From: Fen-183 sp036504335
GTDB taxonomy: Bacteria; Acidobacteriota; Thermoanaerobaculia; UBA5066
Assembly: GCA_036504335.1 (NCBI GenBank)
Contig: DASXVJ010000014.1
Span: 1 to 64,000 of the forward strand
Direction: 5' to 3'
Length of the DNA: 64,000 bases
The stretch's first letter is position 1; every line of letters starts with the position of its first letter. Shown one piece after another: positions 42,339-50,205 of this stretch. The notes beneath the pieces are model-generated. The model was not told the DNA's origin. It ran no database searches and worked only from the letters and a program-made list of their open reading frames with translations. Made by a program: the position numbers and the translations under genes.

Positions 42339-43457
42339 GTGGACCCCGCCCGCGCTCCGGCCCTGGCCCGCCGCGTCGCCGAGGCCGGCGGCGCCGTGAC
42401 GTTCGAGGCGTGGATGGACCTCGCGCTGCACGACGCCGAGGCGGGCTACTACGCCCGCAACATCCGGGACGTGGGCGCGCGCGGCGACTTCGCGACGGCC
42501 TCGACGCTGCACCCCGCGCTCGGCGAGGCGGTGGCCGCGTGGGCGGCCGGGCGGCGGCGCGCGCTGGGTGGAGCGGTCGCGCGCTGGGATCTCGTGGAAG
42601 CGGGCCCCGGCTCGGGCGCGCTCGCCGAGGCGGTCCTCGCGTCGCTGCCGCTCCTCGCGCGGCGCACGGTCCGCCTGCGCCTCGTCGAAACGTCGCCGGT
42701 GCTCGCTGCGGCGCAGCGCGCGCGCCTCGGCGGTCGCGCGACATGGCACGCGACGCTCGAGGACGCGCTCGCCGCCTCCAACGGCCGGGCGGTCGTCTAC
42801 GCGTCGGAGCTGCTGGACGCGTTCCCCGTGCGGGTCCTGCGGGCCGCTCGCGCCGGGTGGGAGGAGCTTTGGATTTCTTTGAGGGGGAAAGAGGGAGAGG
42901 AGAGGGCAGGGAGACCGGGGAGACCGGGGATTTCTTTGAAAGGGGATGAGTGGTTTGAGGAATGGAGGCCTGCGTCGAGCGACGGCCTCGGAGGCGCGGC
43001 GCCCGGCGCGTTCAGCGCGCTTCAACGGACCTGGCCCGAGGGCCAGCGCGTTGAGACCGCACCGTCCGTCCGTTCTTTCTTACTTTCAAAGAAATCTTCT
43101 CTTCTCTCCGGTTCTTTTCTCTTGCTCGACTACGGCGACACGATCGAGACGCTCTACGACCGGAGGCCGCTGGGCACGGTGCGCGGCTATGCGCACCACC
43201 AGCGGCTGGAGGGCGAGGAGCTCTACCGGTGGGGCGGGAAGGCCGACGTCACGGCCGACGTGAACTTCACGGACGTGGCGGCGTGGGCCGCGGAGGCGGG
43301 GTTCGGCGTCTCGCCGCTCGAGACGCAGGGCGCGTTCCTCGCCCGGCACGTGCGGAACGCCGTGGCGCGCGCGGCGCGCGAGCCCGCGCTCGCGTTCCTC
43401 CTCGACGCGCGCGGCGCGGGGACGGGCTTCAAGGCGCTGGAGCTCTCGAAGGGCTAG
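42339..43457 (+). CDS. MidA/NDUFAF7-like SAM-dependent methyltransferase (PF02636-like)
   Basis: 372 residues from GTG 42339, the only near start codon in frame that keeps the conserved N-terminus. Family motifs are GAVTFEAWMDLALHDAEAGYY, GARGDFATASTLHPALGEAV, the SAM loop LVEAGPGSGALAEAV, ELLDAFPVRVL and LLLDYGD, with a C-terminal GFKALELSKG. Mitochondrial homologues methylate a complex I subunit; the bacterial substrate is not established. Two stretches are strongly AT-rich against a very GC-rich background: WISLRGKEGEE...ISLKGDEWFE (42866-42960) and SFLLSKKSSLLSGSFLLL (43072-43125). They contain three copies of a word also found in btuB and the CHAT gene. The second stretch appears to replace, not lengthen, the conserved region. 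Confidence 0.85.
   Translation: MDPARAPALARRVAEAGGAVTFEAWMDLALHDAEAGYYARNIRDVGARGDFATASTLHPALGEAVAAWAAGRRRALGGAVARWDLVEAGPGSGALAEAVLASLPLLARRTVRLRLVETSPVLAAAQRARLGGRATWHATLEDALAASNGRAVVYASELLDAFPVRVLRAARAGWEELWISLRGKEGEERAGRPGRPGISLKGDEWFEEWRPASSDGLGGAAPGAFSALQRTWPEGQRVETAPSVRSFLLSKKSSLLSGSFLLLDYGDTIETLYDRRPLGTVRGYAHHQRLEGEELYRWGGKADVTADVNFTDVAAWAAEAGFGVSPLETQGAFLARHVRNAVARAAREPALAFLLDARGAGTGFKALELSKG
42871..43104. repeat. AT-rich words, two forward and one inverted, inside the methyltransferase gene
   Basis: Forward copies are GGATTTCTTTGAGGGGGAAA (42871-42890) and GATTTCTTTGAAAGGGGATG (42929-42948). The inverted copy is TTACTTTCAAAGAAATCTTC (43080-43099). Between the forward copies a 9-nt unit GGGGAGACC is tandemly repeated. 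The order, forward then inverted, matches the other loci. Confidence 0.65.
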
Positions 43458-43686
43458 GGAAGGTATGTCGCACGAGAAACCGTGGATGAAGACGACGGCC
43501 GTCTTCGCCGCGGGATCGCCGAGGCTCTTGTAGTGGACCTTCGCGCCGTCGGACGTCGCGAAGTGCGGCGGCGCGGCGTCGAGGAGATCGGGGGGGGAGG
43601 GGAGAAGAGAAGAGATTCTTTGAAAGTAAGAGGGGGAAGGCGGCGGCCGCCACAGGCACGATGGCGCGTCGGGTGAGCGTCGTCAT
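43458..43686 (-). pseudogene. truncated and frameshifted alpha/beta-hydrolase remnant
   Basis: The gap of about 280 bp between the methyltransferase and MBL genes is not empty. Read on the minus strand from ATG 43686 it begins MTTLTRRAIVPVAAAAFP, an export-signal-like start. The frame then passes through repeat-type DNA and a run of eight C (43590-43597). One base fewer in that run would connect to LLDAAPPHFATSDGAKVHY and then KSLGDPAAKTAVVFIHGFSC, the typical N-terminal beta-strands and oxyanion HG motif of alpha/beta hydrolases. After this the similarity stops at the methyltransferase stop codon, so the catalytic Ser, Asp and His regions are missing. It is best read as a decayed gene end, although an assembly fault at the C-run and junction cannot be excluded. 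Confidence 0.65.
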
Positions 43687-43713
43687 ATTCACCTTCTAAG
43701 AAATCTCTACTTC
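43601..43713. repeat. inverted pair of AT-rich words flanking the start of the hydrolase remnant
   Basis: Forward arm: GGAGAAGAGAAGAGATTCTT at 43601-43620, continuing TGAAAGTAAGAGGGGG. Inverted arm: CACCTTCTAAGAAATCTCTA (43690-43709). The forward arm begins with the same GGAGAAGAGAAGAG as the CHAT-gene copy at 54361, 10.8 kb away. Confidence 0.65.
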
Positions 43714-43724
43714 TATCTTCCAAC

Positions 43725-43730
43725 TAGAAT
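43725..43730 (+). promoter_or_regulatory. -10 box TAGAAT, six bases before an ATG
   Basis: TAGAAT is followed by CTTCCG and then the ATG at 43737. There is no room for a Shine-Dalgarno sequence, so the MBL-fold gene is probably transcribed without a leader. No clear -35 box is visible. Confidence 0.55.
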
Positions 43731-43736
43731 CTTCCG

Positions 43737-44660
43737 ATGCGAAAGACACTCGTTCTCGCCGCCGTCGCCGCGTTCCTCGTCCTCCCCGCCGCCGCCCAGC
43801 AGGACTTCTCGAAGGTCGAGATCAAGGCCGAAAAGGTCGCCGACGGCCTCTGGATGCTGACCGGCGCCGGCGGCAACATCGGCGTCTCGGCGGGGCCGGA
43901 CGGCGTCTTCCTGATCGACGACCAGTACGCGCCGCTCACGGAGAGGATCAAGTCGGCCGTGAAGGCGCTCTCCGACAGGCCGATCCGCTTCGTCCTGAAT
44001 ACGCATCTCCACGGCGACCACACGGGCGGGAACGAGAGCCTCGGGAAGGACGGCGCCGTGATCGTCGCGCACGAGAACGTGCGCAAGCGGATGTCGGTCG
44101 AGCAGTTCAACAAATTCTTCAACCGGACGACGCCCCCGGCGCCCGGGATCGCCCTCCCGCTCGTCACGTTCGCCGAGTCCGTCGCGTTCCACGTCAACGG
44201 CGACGACGTCGACGCGGTCCACGTCCCGCCCGCGCACACGGACGGCGACGTGATCGTCCGCTTCCGCAAGGCGAACGTGATCCACGCGGGAGACGACCTC
44301 TTCAACGGGATGTACCCCGTCTGTGACCTCTACTCCGGCGGCTCGTTCGAGGGGCTGATCGCGGCCGCGGACCGCCTCCTCGCGGCCGGCGACGAGAGGA
44401 CGAAGTACATCCCGGGCCACGGCCCGCTCGCGACGCGCGCGGACGTGACCGCCTACCGCGACATGCTCGTCGCGACGCGCGACGCGGTCCTCCCGCTCGT
44501 GAAGGCCGGGAAGTCGCTCGACGAGGTGAAGGCCGCGAAGCCCATGGCGGCGTTCGACGAGAAGTGGGGGAAGGGCTTCGTCAAGCCCGACCTCTGGATG
44601 ACGATCGTCTGGGCGTCGCTCAGCGGCAGGGACGTTCCGCCGCTCGCGCCCGCGAAGTAG
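43737..44660 (+). CDS. exported MBL-fold metallo-hydrolase
   Basis: 307 residues with a signal peptide (LVLAAVAAFLVLPAAAQ). The metallo-beta-lactamase fold signature is present: FVLNTHLHGDHTGGN (HxHxDH), PAHTDGDVIV (His), VIHAGDDLFNG (Asp) and YIPGHGPLA (His), giving a full two-metal site. Similar periplasmic proteins are annotated as MBL-fold hydrolases or cyclase-like proteins with varied or unknown substrates, so beta-lactamase activity should not be assumed. The ATG follows a TAGAAT box by six bases, pointing to leaderless expression. It converges on prfC, with six bases between stop codons. Confidence 0.92.
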   Translation: MRKTLVLAAVAAFLVLPAAAQQDFSKVEIKAEKVADGLWMLTGAGGNIGVSAGPDGVFLIDDQYAPLTERIKSAVKALSDRPIRFVLNTHLHGDHTGGNESLGKDGAVIVAHENVRKRMSVEQFNKFFNRTTPPAPGIALPLVTFAESVAFHVNGDDVDAVHVPPAHTDGDVIVRFRKANVIHAGDDLFNGMYPVCDLYSGGSFEGLIAAADRLLAAGDERTKYIPGHGPLATRADVTAYRDMLVATRDAVLPLVKAGKSLDEVKAAKPMAAFDEKWGKGFVKPDLWMTIVWASLSGRDVPPLAPAK

Positions 44661-44666
44661 CGGGGG

Positions 44667-46292
44667 TCAGGCGCCCGCTTTCGCGCGCCCCGGCTGGACC
44701 GCCGCCACGAACGTGAGGTTCGGGTTCTCGCGCTGGGCGCGCTCGAGGTGCCACGGGCTCTGGAAGAGGACGAGGGGCCGCCCCTCGAGGTCGACGAGCG
44801 ACGCGACGCTCGGCGGGTCGTCGAAGCGGCGGGCCTCGAAGCCTTCCCCCTCGACCCAGCGCGCGAGCGTGAACGGCAGCCGCGCGTACGAGATCTCCGC
44901 GCCGTACTCGGCGCGCAGCCGGTGCTGGATGACCTCGAATTGCAGGACGCCGACGGCGCCGAGGACGGGGTCGCGCTCCATGCGGTCCGGATCGTGGAAC
45001 ACCTGGACGGCGCCCTCCTCGGAGAGCTGGTCGAGCCCCTTCTTGAGCTGCTTGCGCTTGGCCGGATCGAGCATGACGACGCGGTTGAAGAACTCGGGCG
45101 TGAACCGCGGGATGCCCTCGTACTCGATCGCGGCGCCCTCCGCGAGGGAGTCGCCGATCCGGAGGTTGCCCGGGTCCCAGAGGCCGAGGATGTCGCCGGC
45201 CCACGCCTCCTCGACGAGCGTCCGCTCCTGCGCGAGGAACGAGAGGGGCTTGGCGAGCTTGAGGATCTTCCCCGTGCGCGCGTGCGTCGCCTCCATGCCA
45301 CGGGTGAACTTCCCCGAGACGACGCGCACGAACGCGACGCGGTCGCGGTGCGCGGGGTCCATGTTCGCCTGGATCTTGAACACGAACCCGGAGAAGCGGG
45401 GGAGTACGGGTTCGACGAGGCCGCCGGAAGAAGCGCGCGGCAGCGGCGGAGGAGCCAGGTCGAGGAACTTCTGGAGGAACGGCTCGACGCCGAAGTCGTT
45501 CACCGCCGAGCCGAAGAAGACGGGCGTAATCCCGCCCGCGAGGAAGGTCGCGCGGTCGAACGCGTGCCCCGCTTCGAGGAGCTCGAGCTCGCCACGCAGC
45601 GTCGCGTGGGCCGTCTCGCCGAGGGACGCGACGAAACCCGCATCGTCCAGCGACGTCACGCCAACCGGCGCAACTCTCTCCCCTTTCGCAGAAAAATCCC
45701 CTCTCTCGTATCTCAGGAGCGTCTTTCCCCAGCGGTCGTACACGCCCAGGAAATCCGGGCCCGAACCGATCGGCCACGTGACGGGGTGACAGGGGATTCC
45801 GAGCACGCGCTCGATCTCGTCCATGAGGTCGAGCGGGTCCTTGCCGGCGCGGTCCATCTTGTTGACGAACGTGACGATCGGGATCCGCCGCATGCGGCAG
45901 ACCTCGAAGAGCTTGATCGTCTGCGGCTCGACGCCCTTGGCGCTGTCGATGAGCATGACGGCCGCGTCGGCCGCCGCGAGCGTGCGGTACGTGTCCTCGG
46001 AGAAGTCGTTGTGGCCCGGCGTGTCGAGGAGGTTCACGTGGTGGCCCTGGTAGGGGAACTGGAGCACGCTCGTCGTGATGGAGATCCCGCGCTGGCGCTC
46101 GAGCTCCATCCAGTCGCTCGTCGTGTGGCGCTGGTTCTTGCGCGTCTTGACGGAGCCCGCGAGGTGGATCGCGCCGCCGTAGAGGAGCAGCTTCTCCGTC
46201 AGCGTCGTCTTGCCCGCGTCCGGGTGGGAAATGATCGCGAAGGTGCGCCGGCGCGCGACCTCCGCGGCGAGGGTTCGGGCGTCCTCGATCAC
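44667..46292 (-). CDS. prfC: peptide chain release factor 3
   Basis: 541 residues from a GTG start one base after the stop of the upstream oligopeptidase gene, so translation is probably coupled. The GTPase motifs are complete: FAIISHPDAGKTTLTEKLLL (G1), RGISITTSVLQF (G2), LLDTPGHNDFSEDTYRTL (G3) and FVNKMDRAGKDP (G4), followed by RF3-type domains II and III (RFSGFVFKIQANMDPAHRDR, VGVLQFEVIQHRL). RF3 is a GTPase that releases RF1/RF2 from the ribosome after termination. A short AT-rich patch at 45675-45708 encodes ERGDFSAKGER and differs in codon use from the rest. Length is normal for RF3. Confidence 0.97.
   Translation of the reverse strand: MIEDARTLAAEVARRRTFAIISHPDAGKTTLTEKLLLYGGAIHLAGSVKTRKNQRHTTSDWMELERQRGISITTSVLQFPYQGHHVNLLDTPGHNDFSEDTYRTLAAADAAVMLIDSAKGVEPQTIKLFEVCRMRRIPIVTFVNKMDRAGKDPLDLMDEIERVLGIPCHPVTWPIGSGPDFLGVYDRWGKTLLRYERGDFSAKGERVAPVGVTSLDDAGFVASLGETAHATLRGELELLEAGHAFDRATFLAGGITPVFFGSAVNDFGVEPFLQKFLDLAPPPLPRASSGGLVEPVLPRFSGFVFKIQANMDPAHRDRVAFVRVVSGKFTRGMEATHARTGKILKLAKPLSFLAQERTLVEEAWAGDILGLWDPGNLRIGDSLAEGAAIEYEGIPRFTPEFFNRVVMLDPAKRKQLKKGLDQLSEEGAVQVFHDPDRMERDPVLGAVGVLQFEVIQHRLRAEYGAEISYARLPFTLARWVEGEGFEARRFDDPPSVASLVDLEGRPLVLFQSPWHLERAQRENPNLTFVAAVQPGRAKAGA
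45675..45708 (-). repeat. single degenerate copy of the AT-rich word inside prfC
   Basis: On the coding strand this patch reads GGGGATTTTTCTGCGAAAGG, close to the methyltransferase copy GGGGATTTCTTTGAAAGGGG apart from a small indel. No inverted partner was found within prfC. Confidence 0.45.
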
Positions 46293-46293
46293 C

Positions 46294-48462
46294 TCAGTGC
46301 GTCACCGACGGCGCGGGGACGGCGCCCGGAGTCTCCGAGAGGGCGAACGCGTACTCGTCGGCCCGCTCCTCGACGGCGGCTTTCACGAGGTCGGCGCCGC
46401 CGTGCCCCGCGTGCTTCTCGATCCGGAGGAGGACGGGGCCTCCCGTCGAGGCCGCCTGCAGGGCGCCCGCGAACTTGCGCGCGTGCATCGGGTCCACGCG
46501 GTCGTCGCTGTCGGCCGAGAGGAGGAGGACGGAGGGGTACTTCGTCCCGGCCTTGAGGTGGTGGTACGGCGAGTAGGCGTGGAGCGCCTTGAACTGGGCG
46601 GGATCGTCCGCGGAGCCGTACTCGGAGATCCACGTCTTGCCGGAGCCGAAGAGGTGGTACCGCACCATGTCGAGGAGGGGCACCCCGCAGAGCGCGACGC
46701 GGAAGAGCCCGGGGTGCTGCGCGACCATCGCGCCGAGGAGGAGGCCGCCGTTCGAGCCGCCGCGCAGGACGAGGCGCTCGGGGGACGTCCACTTCTCCCT
46801 CTCGAGGTATGCCGCCGCGGCCGCGAAGTCGTCGAAGACGTTCTGCTTCTTCAGGAGCATCCCGGCCTCGTGCCACTCCTCGCCGTACTCACCGCCGCCC
46901 CGGAGGTTCGGGACGGCGTAGATCCCGCCCCGCTCGAGCCACGGGAAGAGCGACGCCATGAAGAGGGGAGTCTCCGAGACGAGGAAACCGCCGTAGCCCT
47001 CGAGCATCGCGCGCGCCGTCCCGTCCCGCCTGAAGTCCTTGCGGTGGACGATGAACATCGAAACGCGCGTGCCGTCCTTCGACGGGTAGAAGACCTGGGT
47101 GACCGTGTAGGGCGAGACGTCCGCCGGCACCTTCACCTGGAAGTAGAGTGACGTCGCCCCCGTCTTGACCGAGGTCCGGTAGATCGACGTCGGCGTCGTG
47201 AAGGACGTGAACGAGAAATACGCCTCGTCCTCGTCGTCCCGGCCCGAGAGGTTGCTCGCGGACCCGATGCCGGGCAGCGGGACCTCGCGGAGGAGCGTTC
47301 CGTCGAGGTTGCGGACCTCGAGAAGGCTCGCGGCGCTCTTGAGGTAGTCGAGGGCGAGCTTTCCGCCGACGACGCGCAAGCTCTGGAGGGCCGCATCCTT
47401 CCGCTCGGGGACGATTTCCTTCCAAGCCGCGCGGGCGGGCTTCGCGGGGTCGACGGCGAAGACGCGCCCCTTCGGCGCGCCGTCGTCCGTCGAGACGAAG
47501 AACGTCCGGCCGAACGTCTCCACGTCGAAGTGCGCCTTGACGCCCGTGGTGAGCGGCGTCCACGTCGTGGCGCCGGCGTCCGTCTCGAGGTCGCGGAACC
47601 AGATCTCGGTCGACGTCCAGCCGTGCGCGACTGCGAGGAAGAGGAAGCGGCCGTCGCGCGTGATGTGGACGTTCTGGAACGTGGTCGGGTCGCCGAGCTT
47701 CGCCTTCACGACGGCGTCGGTCTTCGGGTCGGTTCCGATCCGGTGCAGGCGGACGTCCGCCCAGCCCGGCCGCTCGGAGGCGGGGATCTTCGGGTCGACG
47801 GGGAGCTTCGTGTAGTAGAAGGCGGCGCCGTCGGGCGTCCACGAGGGCGACGCGTACTTGGCGCCCTCGATGACGTCCACGTCCGAGACCTTCCCGGTCG
47901 CGACGTCCATGACGTAGAGCGTCGCCTCGTCGGAGTTGTTGACCTTCTTGCCGTAAGCGACACGGGCGCCGTCCCACGAGACGCTCCACGCGCCGAGCCC
48001 GGCGCTGCCGTCCGCGGACCAGCCGTTCGGGTCGAGGAGGACCTTCTCGGCGCCGTCCGCGCCTTCCTTCCAGTAGACGATCGACTTCTCGCGGTCCGCG
48101 TGCCGCCGCGTGAAGAAGGAGCGCGTGCCGCGGTGGACCGGCGCGCCGAGGCTGTCGAGGTAGAGGAGCTCCTTGAGGCGCGCGGCGATCGCGGCGCGCT
48201 CCGGCAGGGAGGCGAGCTTCTGCCGCGTGAGGTCGTCCTGCGCCTTCATCCAGGCCTGCACCTCGGGGCTCTTCTCGTCCTCCAGCCACCGGTACGGGTC
48301 CATGACCGTGACCCCGTGGATGACCTCGGATGCCTGCGTCGTGCGCGTGGGCGGGTACGCCGGCTTTTCGGCCGGATCGGCCGCGCGGGCGCGCGACGGC
48401 CGCGTGAGCGCGAGGGCGAGCAGGGGGAGGACGAGAAGGAGGCAGGGGTCGGGACGTCTCAT
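46294..48462 (-). CDS. prolyl oligopeptidase family serine peptidase (S9A)
   Basis: 722 residues from ATG 48462, where a signal peptide (LLLVLPLLALALTRPSRARA) begins; the longer frame is rejected. The N-terminus has PPTRTTQASEVIHGVTVMDP and YRWLED, typical of prolyl endopeptidases, followed by a seven-bladed propeller region. The C-terminal alpha/beta-hydrolase domain holds the catalytic triad: Ser in LRGGSNGGLLLGA (about 570), Asp in SADSDDRVDPMHA and His in EKHAGHGGADL. The family cleaves short proline-containing peptides, here probably in the periplasm. Its stop codon is one base from the prfC start, forming a two-gene operon with no obvious functional link. Confidence 0.95.
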   Translation of the reverse strand: MRRPDPCLLLVLPLLALALTRPSRARAADPAEKPAYPPTRTTQASEVIHGVTVMDPYRWLEDEKSPEVQAWMKAQDDLTRQKLASLPERAAIAARLKELLYLDSLGAPVHRGTRSFFTRRHADREKSIVYWKEGADGAEKVLLDPNGWSADGSAGLGAWSVSWDGARVAYGKKVNNSDEATLYVMDVATGKVSDVDVIEGAKYASPSWTPDGAAFYYTKLPVDPKIPASERPGWADVRLHRIGTDPKTDAVVKAKLGDPTTFQNVHITRDGRFLFLAVAHGWTSTEIWFRDLETDAGATTWTPLTTGVKAHFDVETFGRTFFVSTDDGAPKGRVFAVDPAKPARAAWKEIVPERKDAALQSLRVVGGKLALDYLKSAASLLEVRNLDGTLLREVPLPGIGSASNLSGRDDEDEAYFSFTSFTTPTSIYRTSVKTGATSLYFQVKVPADVSPYTVTQVFYPSKDGTRVSMFIVHRKDFRRDGTARAMLEGYGGFLVSETPLFMASLFPWLERGGIYAVPNLRGGGEYGEEWHEAGMLLKKQNVFDDFAAAAAYLEREKWTSPERLVLRGGSNGGLLLGAMVAQHPGLFRVALCGVPLLDMVRYHLFGSGKTWISEYGSADDPAQFKALHAYSPYHHLKAGTKYPSVLLLSADSDDRVDPMHARKFAGALQAASTGGPVLLRIEKHAGHGGADLVKAAVEERADEYAFALSETPGAVPAPSVTH

Positions 48463-48490
48463 GGGGCGCAAGCCTACACGGCTCCCGTCG

Positions 48491-48496
48491 TAAGAT
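48491..48496 (+). promoter_or_regulatory. -10 box TAAGAT, eight bases before an ATG
   Basis: TAAGAT precedes ATG 48505 by eight bases in the 42-bp divergent gap with the oligopeptidase gene, with no Shine-Dalgarno sequence. A leaderless start is likely. Confidence 0.5.
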
Positions 48497-48504
48497 CTCC
48501 GCCG

Positions 48505-48819
48505 ATGACCGAGACGCCCGCCCCCACCCCCGCGCCGGCGCCCGAGAAGTGTTTCCTCTGCAGCTTTCCGGCGTCCATCAGCGAGGAGCACACGCTCTTC
48601 GCGTCGTCCGTCGTCGGCGTCTCGGTGGACTGCGAGGAGTGCGGCTCCTACGCGATCACGCCGGACGCGATCCACCGCCTGAGCGTCCGTCCCGTCTCGA
48701 AGCCCGGCGTGCGGTTCGAGATCTTCCGGCTGCGCTCGAACGGGCAGACGCCACGGCCGACCGTGGACATGAAGATGGTCGAGCACTTCTGCACCGGCTA
48801 CACGCCGATGCGGGGCTGA
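48505..48819 (+). CDS. small protein with two CxxC pairs (putative zinc ribbon)
   Basis: 104 residues from ATG 48505. A Pro/Ala-rich start (TPAPTPAPAPEK) is followed by CFLC and, about 25 residues later, CEEC, giving four cysteines spaced as in a zinc ribbon. The rest contains YAITPDAIHRLSV and FRLRSNGQTPRPTVD and has no signal peptide or membrane segment. I do not recognise the family. It may be a small cytoplasmic nucleic-acid- or protein-binding factor. It lies four bases upstream of another unknown gene, and the two are likely co-transcribed from the TAAGAT box. The frame extends far upstream but only as antisense of the oligopeptidase. Confidence 0.75.
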   Translation: MTETPAPTPAPAPEKCFLCSFPASISEEHTLFASSVVGVSVDCEECGSYAITPDAIHRLSVRPVSKPGVRFEIFRLRSNGQTPRPTVDMKMVEHFCTGYTPMRG

Positions 48820-48823
48820 CACG

Positions 48824-49258
48824 ATGAGCAAGGACCACCCCGACCACCACGACGCCGAGCTCGCGTTCCGGGCGTACGAGCTGCGCCGCGAGACCGTCAT
48901 GCGCGAATCGCGCAACGCGATCAACCGCGACTTCTGGCCGAAGACTTACGGGGACGTTCTCGCGGTCACGAAGTTCGACCACCCGCTGAACGCGCCGTGG
49001 CGCCAGACGACGACGTACTGGGAGATGGTCTACGGCACCGTGAAGCACGGCATCGTGAACGCCGACTACTTCATGGAATCCGCCGGCGAGGGGCTGTTCC
49101 TGTTCGCCCGGGTCGCGCCCTACCTCGAGGAGCTCCGCCGCGACGTCTCGCCCGTCGCCTTCCAGAACGCCGAGTGGGTCGCGAAGAACACGGCGGCGGG
49201 CCAGCGGATGTTCACGATATTCACGGCCCGCGTCCAGAAGCTCCTCGCGGCGAAGTAA
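48824..49258 (+). CDS. conserved-looking hypothetical protein, partner of the zinc-ribbon gene
   Basis: 144 residues starting four bases after the preceding stop codon. The N-terminus is His/Asp-rich (MSKDHPDHHDAELAF), followed by charged helices (YELRRETVMRESRNAINRDF) and aromatic stretches (FWPKTYGDVLAV, TTTYWEMVYGTVKHGIV). There is no signal peptide, no membrane helix and no catalytic motif I can name. The composition suggests a folded, mostly helical cytoplasmic protein. The spacing argues that it works with, or at least is expressed together with, the CxxC protein. Confidence 0.7.
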   Translation: MSKDHPDHHDAELAFRAYELRRETVMRESRNAINRDFWPKTYGDVLAVTKFDHPLNAPWRQTTTYWEMVYGTVKHGIVNADYFMESAGEGLFLFARVAPYLEELRRDVSPVAFQNAEWVAKNTAAGQRMFTIFTARVQKLLAAK

Positions 49259-49297
49259 CCGCCGGAACCCTTTCCCGCCCGGTGCGTATCTCTTCCC

Positions 49298-50182
49298 ATG
49301 AAGAGCCATCCGGAACCCGTCAGGGCCCTGGCCGCCGCCTTCGTCGCCGCCGTTCTCTTCAGCGTCGCCGCCCCGGCTGAAGCGGGATCGACCCGCTCGG
49401 GGTCGGCCGCCGCCGCACGCTACGAGAGCCTCGTCGCGGCCGGCGCCAAGGACGGCCCCGCGCTCTACAGGACCGGCATCGACCTCCTGAACGCCGGCCG
49501 GTACGACCTGGCCGAGAAGGCCTTCCGCGCGTCGTCGGCCGCCGGCCACCGCGTCGCGGCCTCGACCTACAACGCCGCGTGCGCGCTCGCGCGCGCCGGG
49601 AAGAAGCCCGAAGCGCTCGACGCGCTCCAGAAGGCGATCGAGCGGGGCTACACGGACGCGCGGCACATGGAGAGGGACGACGACCTCGACGGCATCCAGG
49701 GTGAGAAGCGCTTCACCGAGCTCGTCAGCCTCGCCGAGGACCTGTCTCTCGACGCCGGCGTCGAGGGCTTCATGGGCCACTTTCTTCCGCACACCGCCCG
49801 CACGGCGTGGCGGGGCGAGATTCCGCGCTACGAGAAGGTCGCGAAGGCCCACCCGACGCTCGGGATCGCCTGGTACAACCTCGGCTATGCGCAGCTGATG
49901 GGGGACCGCCCGGAAGCGGCGGCTGAGTCGCTCGGCAAGGCGCTCGAGCTCGGCTACCGCAGGCCGACGACGCTCTACAACCTCGCGTGCGCCGAGGCGC
50001 GCTCGGGCAACGCCGATCGGGCGTTCGACCGCCTCTTCGCGGCGATCGACGCGGGCTTCGACGGAGCGGACCACATGCGCGACGACTCGGACCTCGACAC
50101 GATCCGCAGGGACCCGCGCTTCAGGCAGGCCGTCGCGAAGGCGCGCGCGCGGCAGCGCGCGAACGAGGACGGAGAGGACTGA
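49298..50182 (+). CDS. exported TPR-repeat protein
   Basis: 294 residues with a signal peptide (LAAAFVAAVLFSVAAPAEA). Tetratricopeptide-type helices repeat: ALYRTGIDLLNAGRYDLAEK, TYNAACALARAGKKPEALDA, AWYNLGYAQLMGDRPEAAAE and TLYNLACAEARSGNADRAFD. Two near-copies of the block NAACALARAG...ALQKAIERGYTDARHMERDD and NLACAEARSG...LFAAIDAGFDGADHMRDD end in an aspartate-rich helix followed by RF(T/R). The protein should be a periplasmic protein-interaction scaffold. TATCTC five bases before the ATG may be a -10 box of a leaderless gene. It converges on the deacetylase gene. Confidence 0.85.
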   Translation: MKSHPEPVRALAAAFVAAVLFSVAAPAEAGSTRSGSAAAARYESLVAAGAKDGPALYRTGIDLLNAGRYDLAEKAFRASSAAGHRVAASTYNAACALARAGKKPEALDALQKAIERGYTDARHMERDDDLDGIQGEKRFTELVSLAEDLSLDAGVEGFMGHFLPHTARTAWRGEIPRYEKVAKAHPTLGIAWYNLGYAQLMGDRPEAAAESLGKALELGYRRPTTLYNLACAEARSGNADRAFDRLFAAIDAGFDGADHMRDDSDLDTIRRDPRFRQAVAKARARQRANEDGED

Positions 50183-50205
50183 GCTTCCGGCGCGCCGGAC
50201 CCGCG

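Noticed and set aside
43454..43723. An 89-codon minus-strand frame as a real small gene
   Set aside because: Its translation is Arg/Ser/Pro-rich with no motif. A different frame of the same DNA encodes recognisable alpha/beta-hydrolase sequence, so a gene remnant explains the region better.
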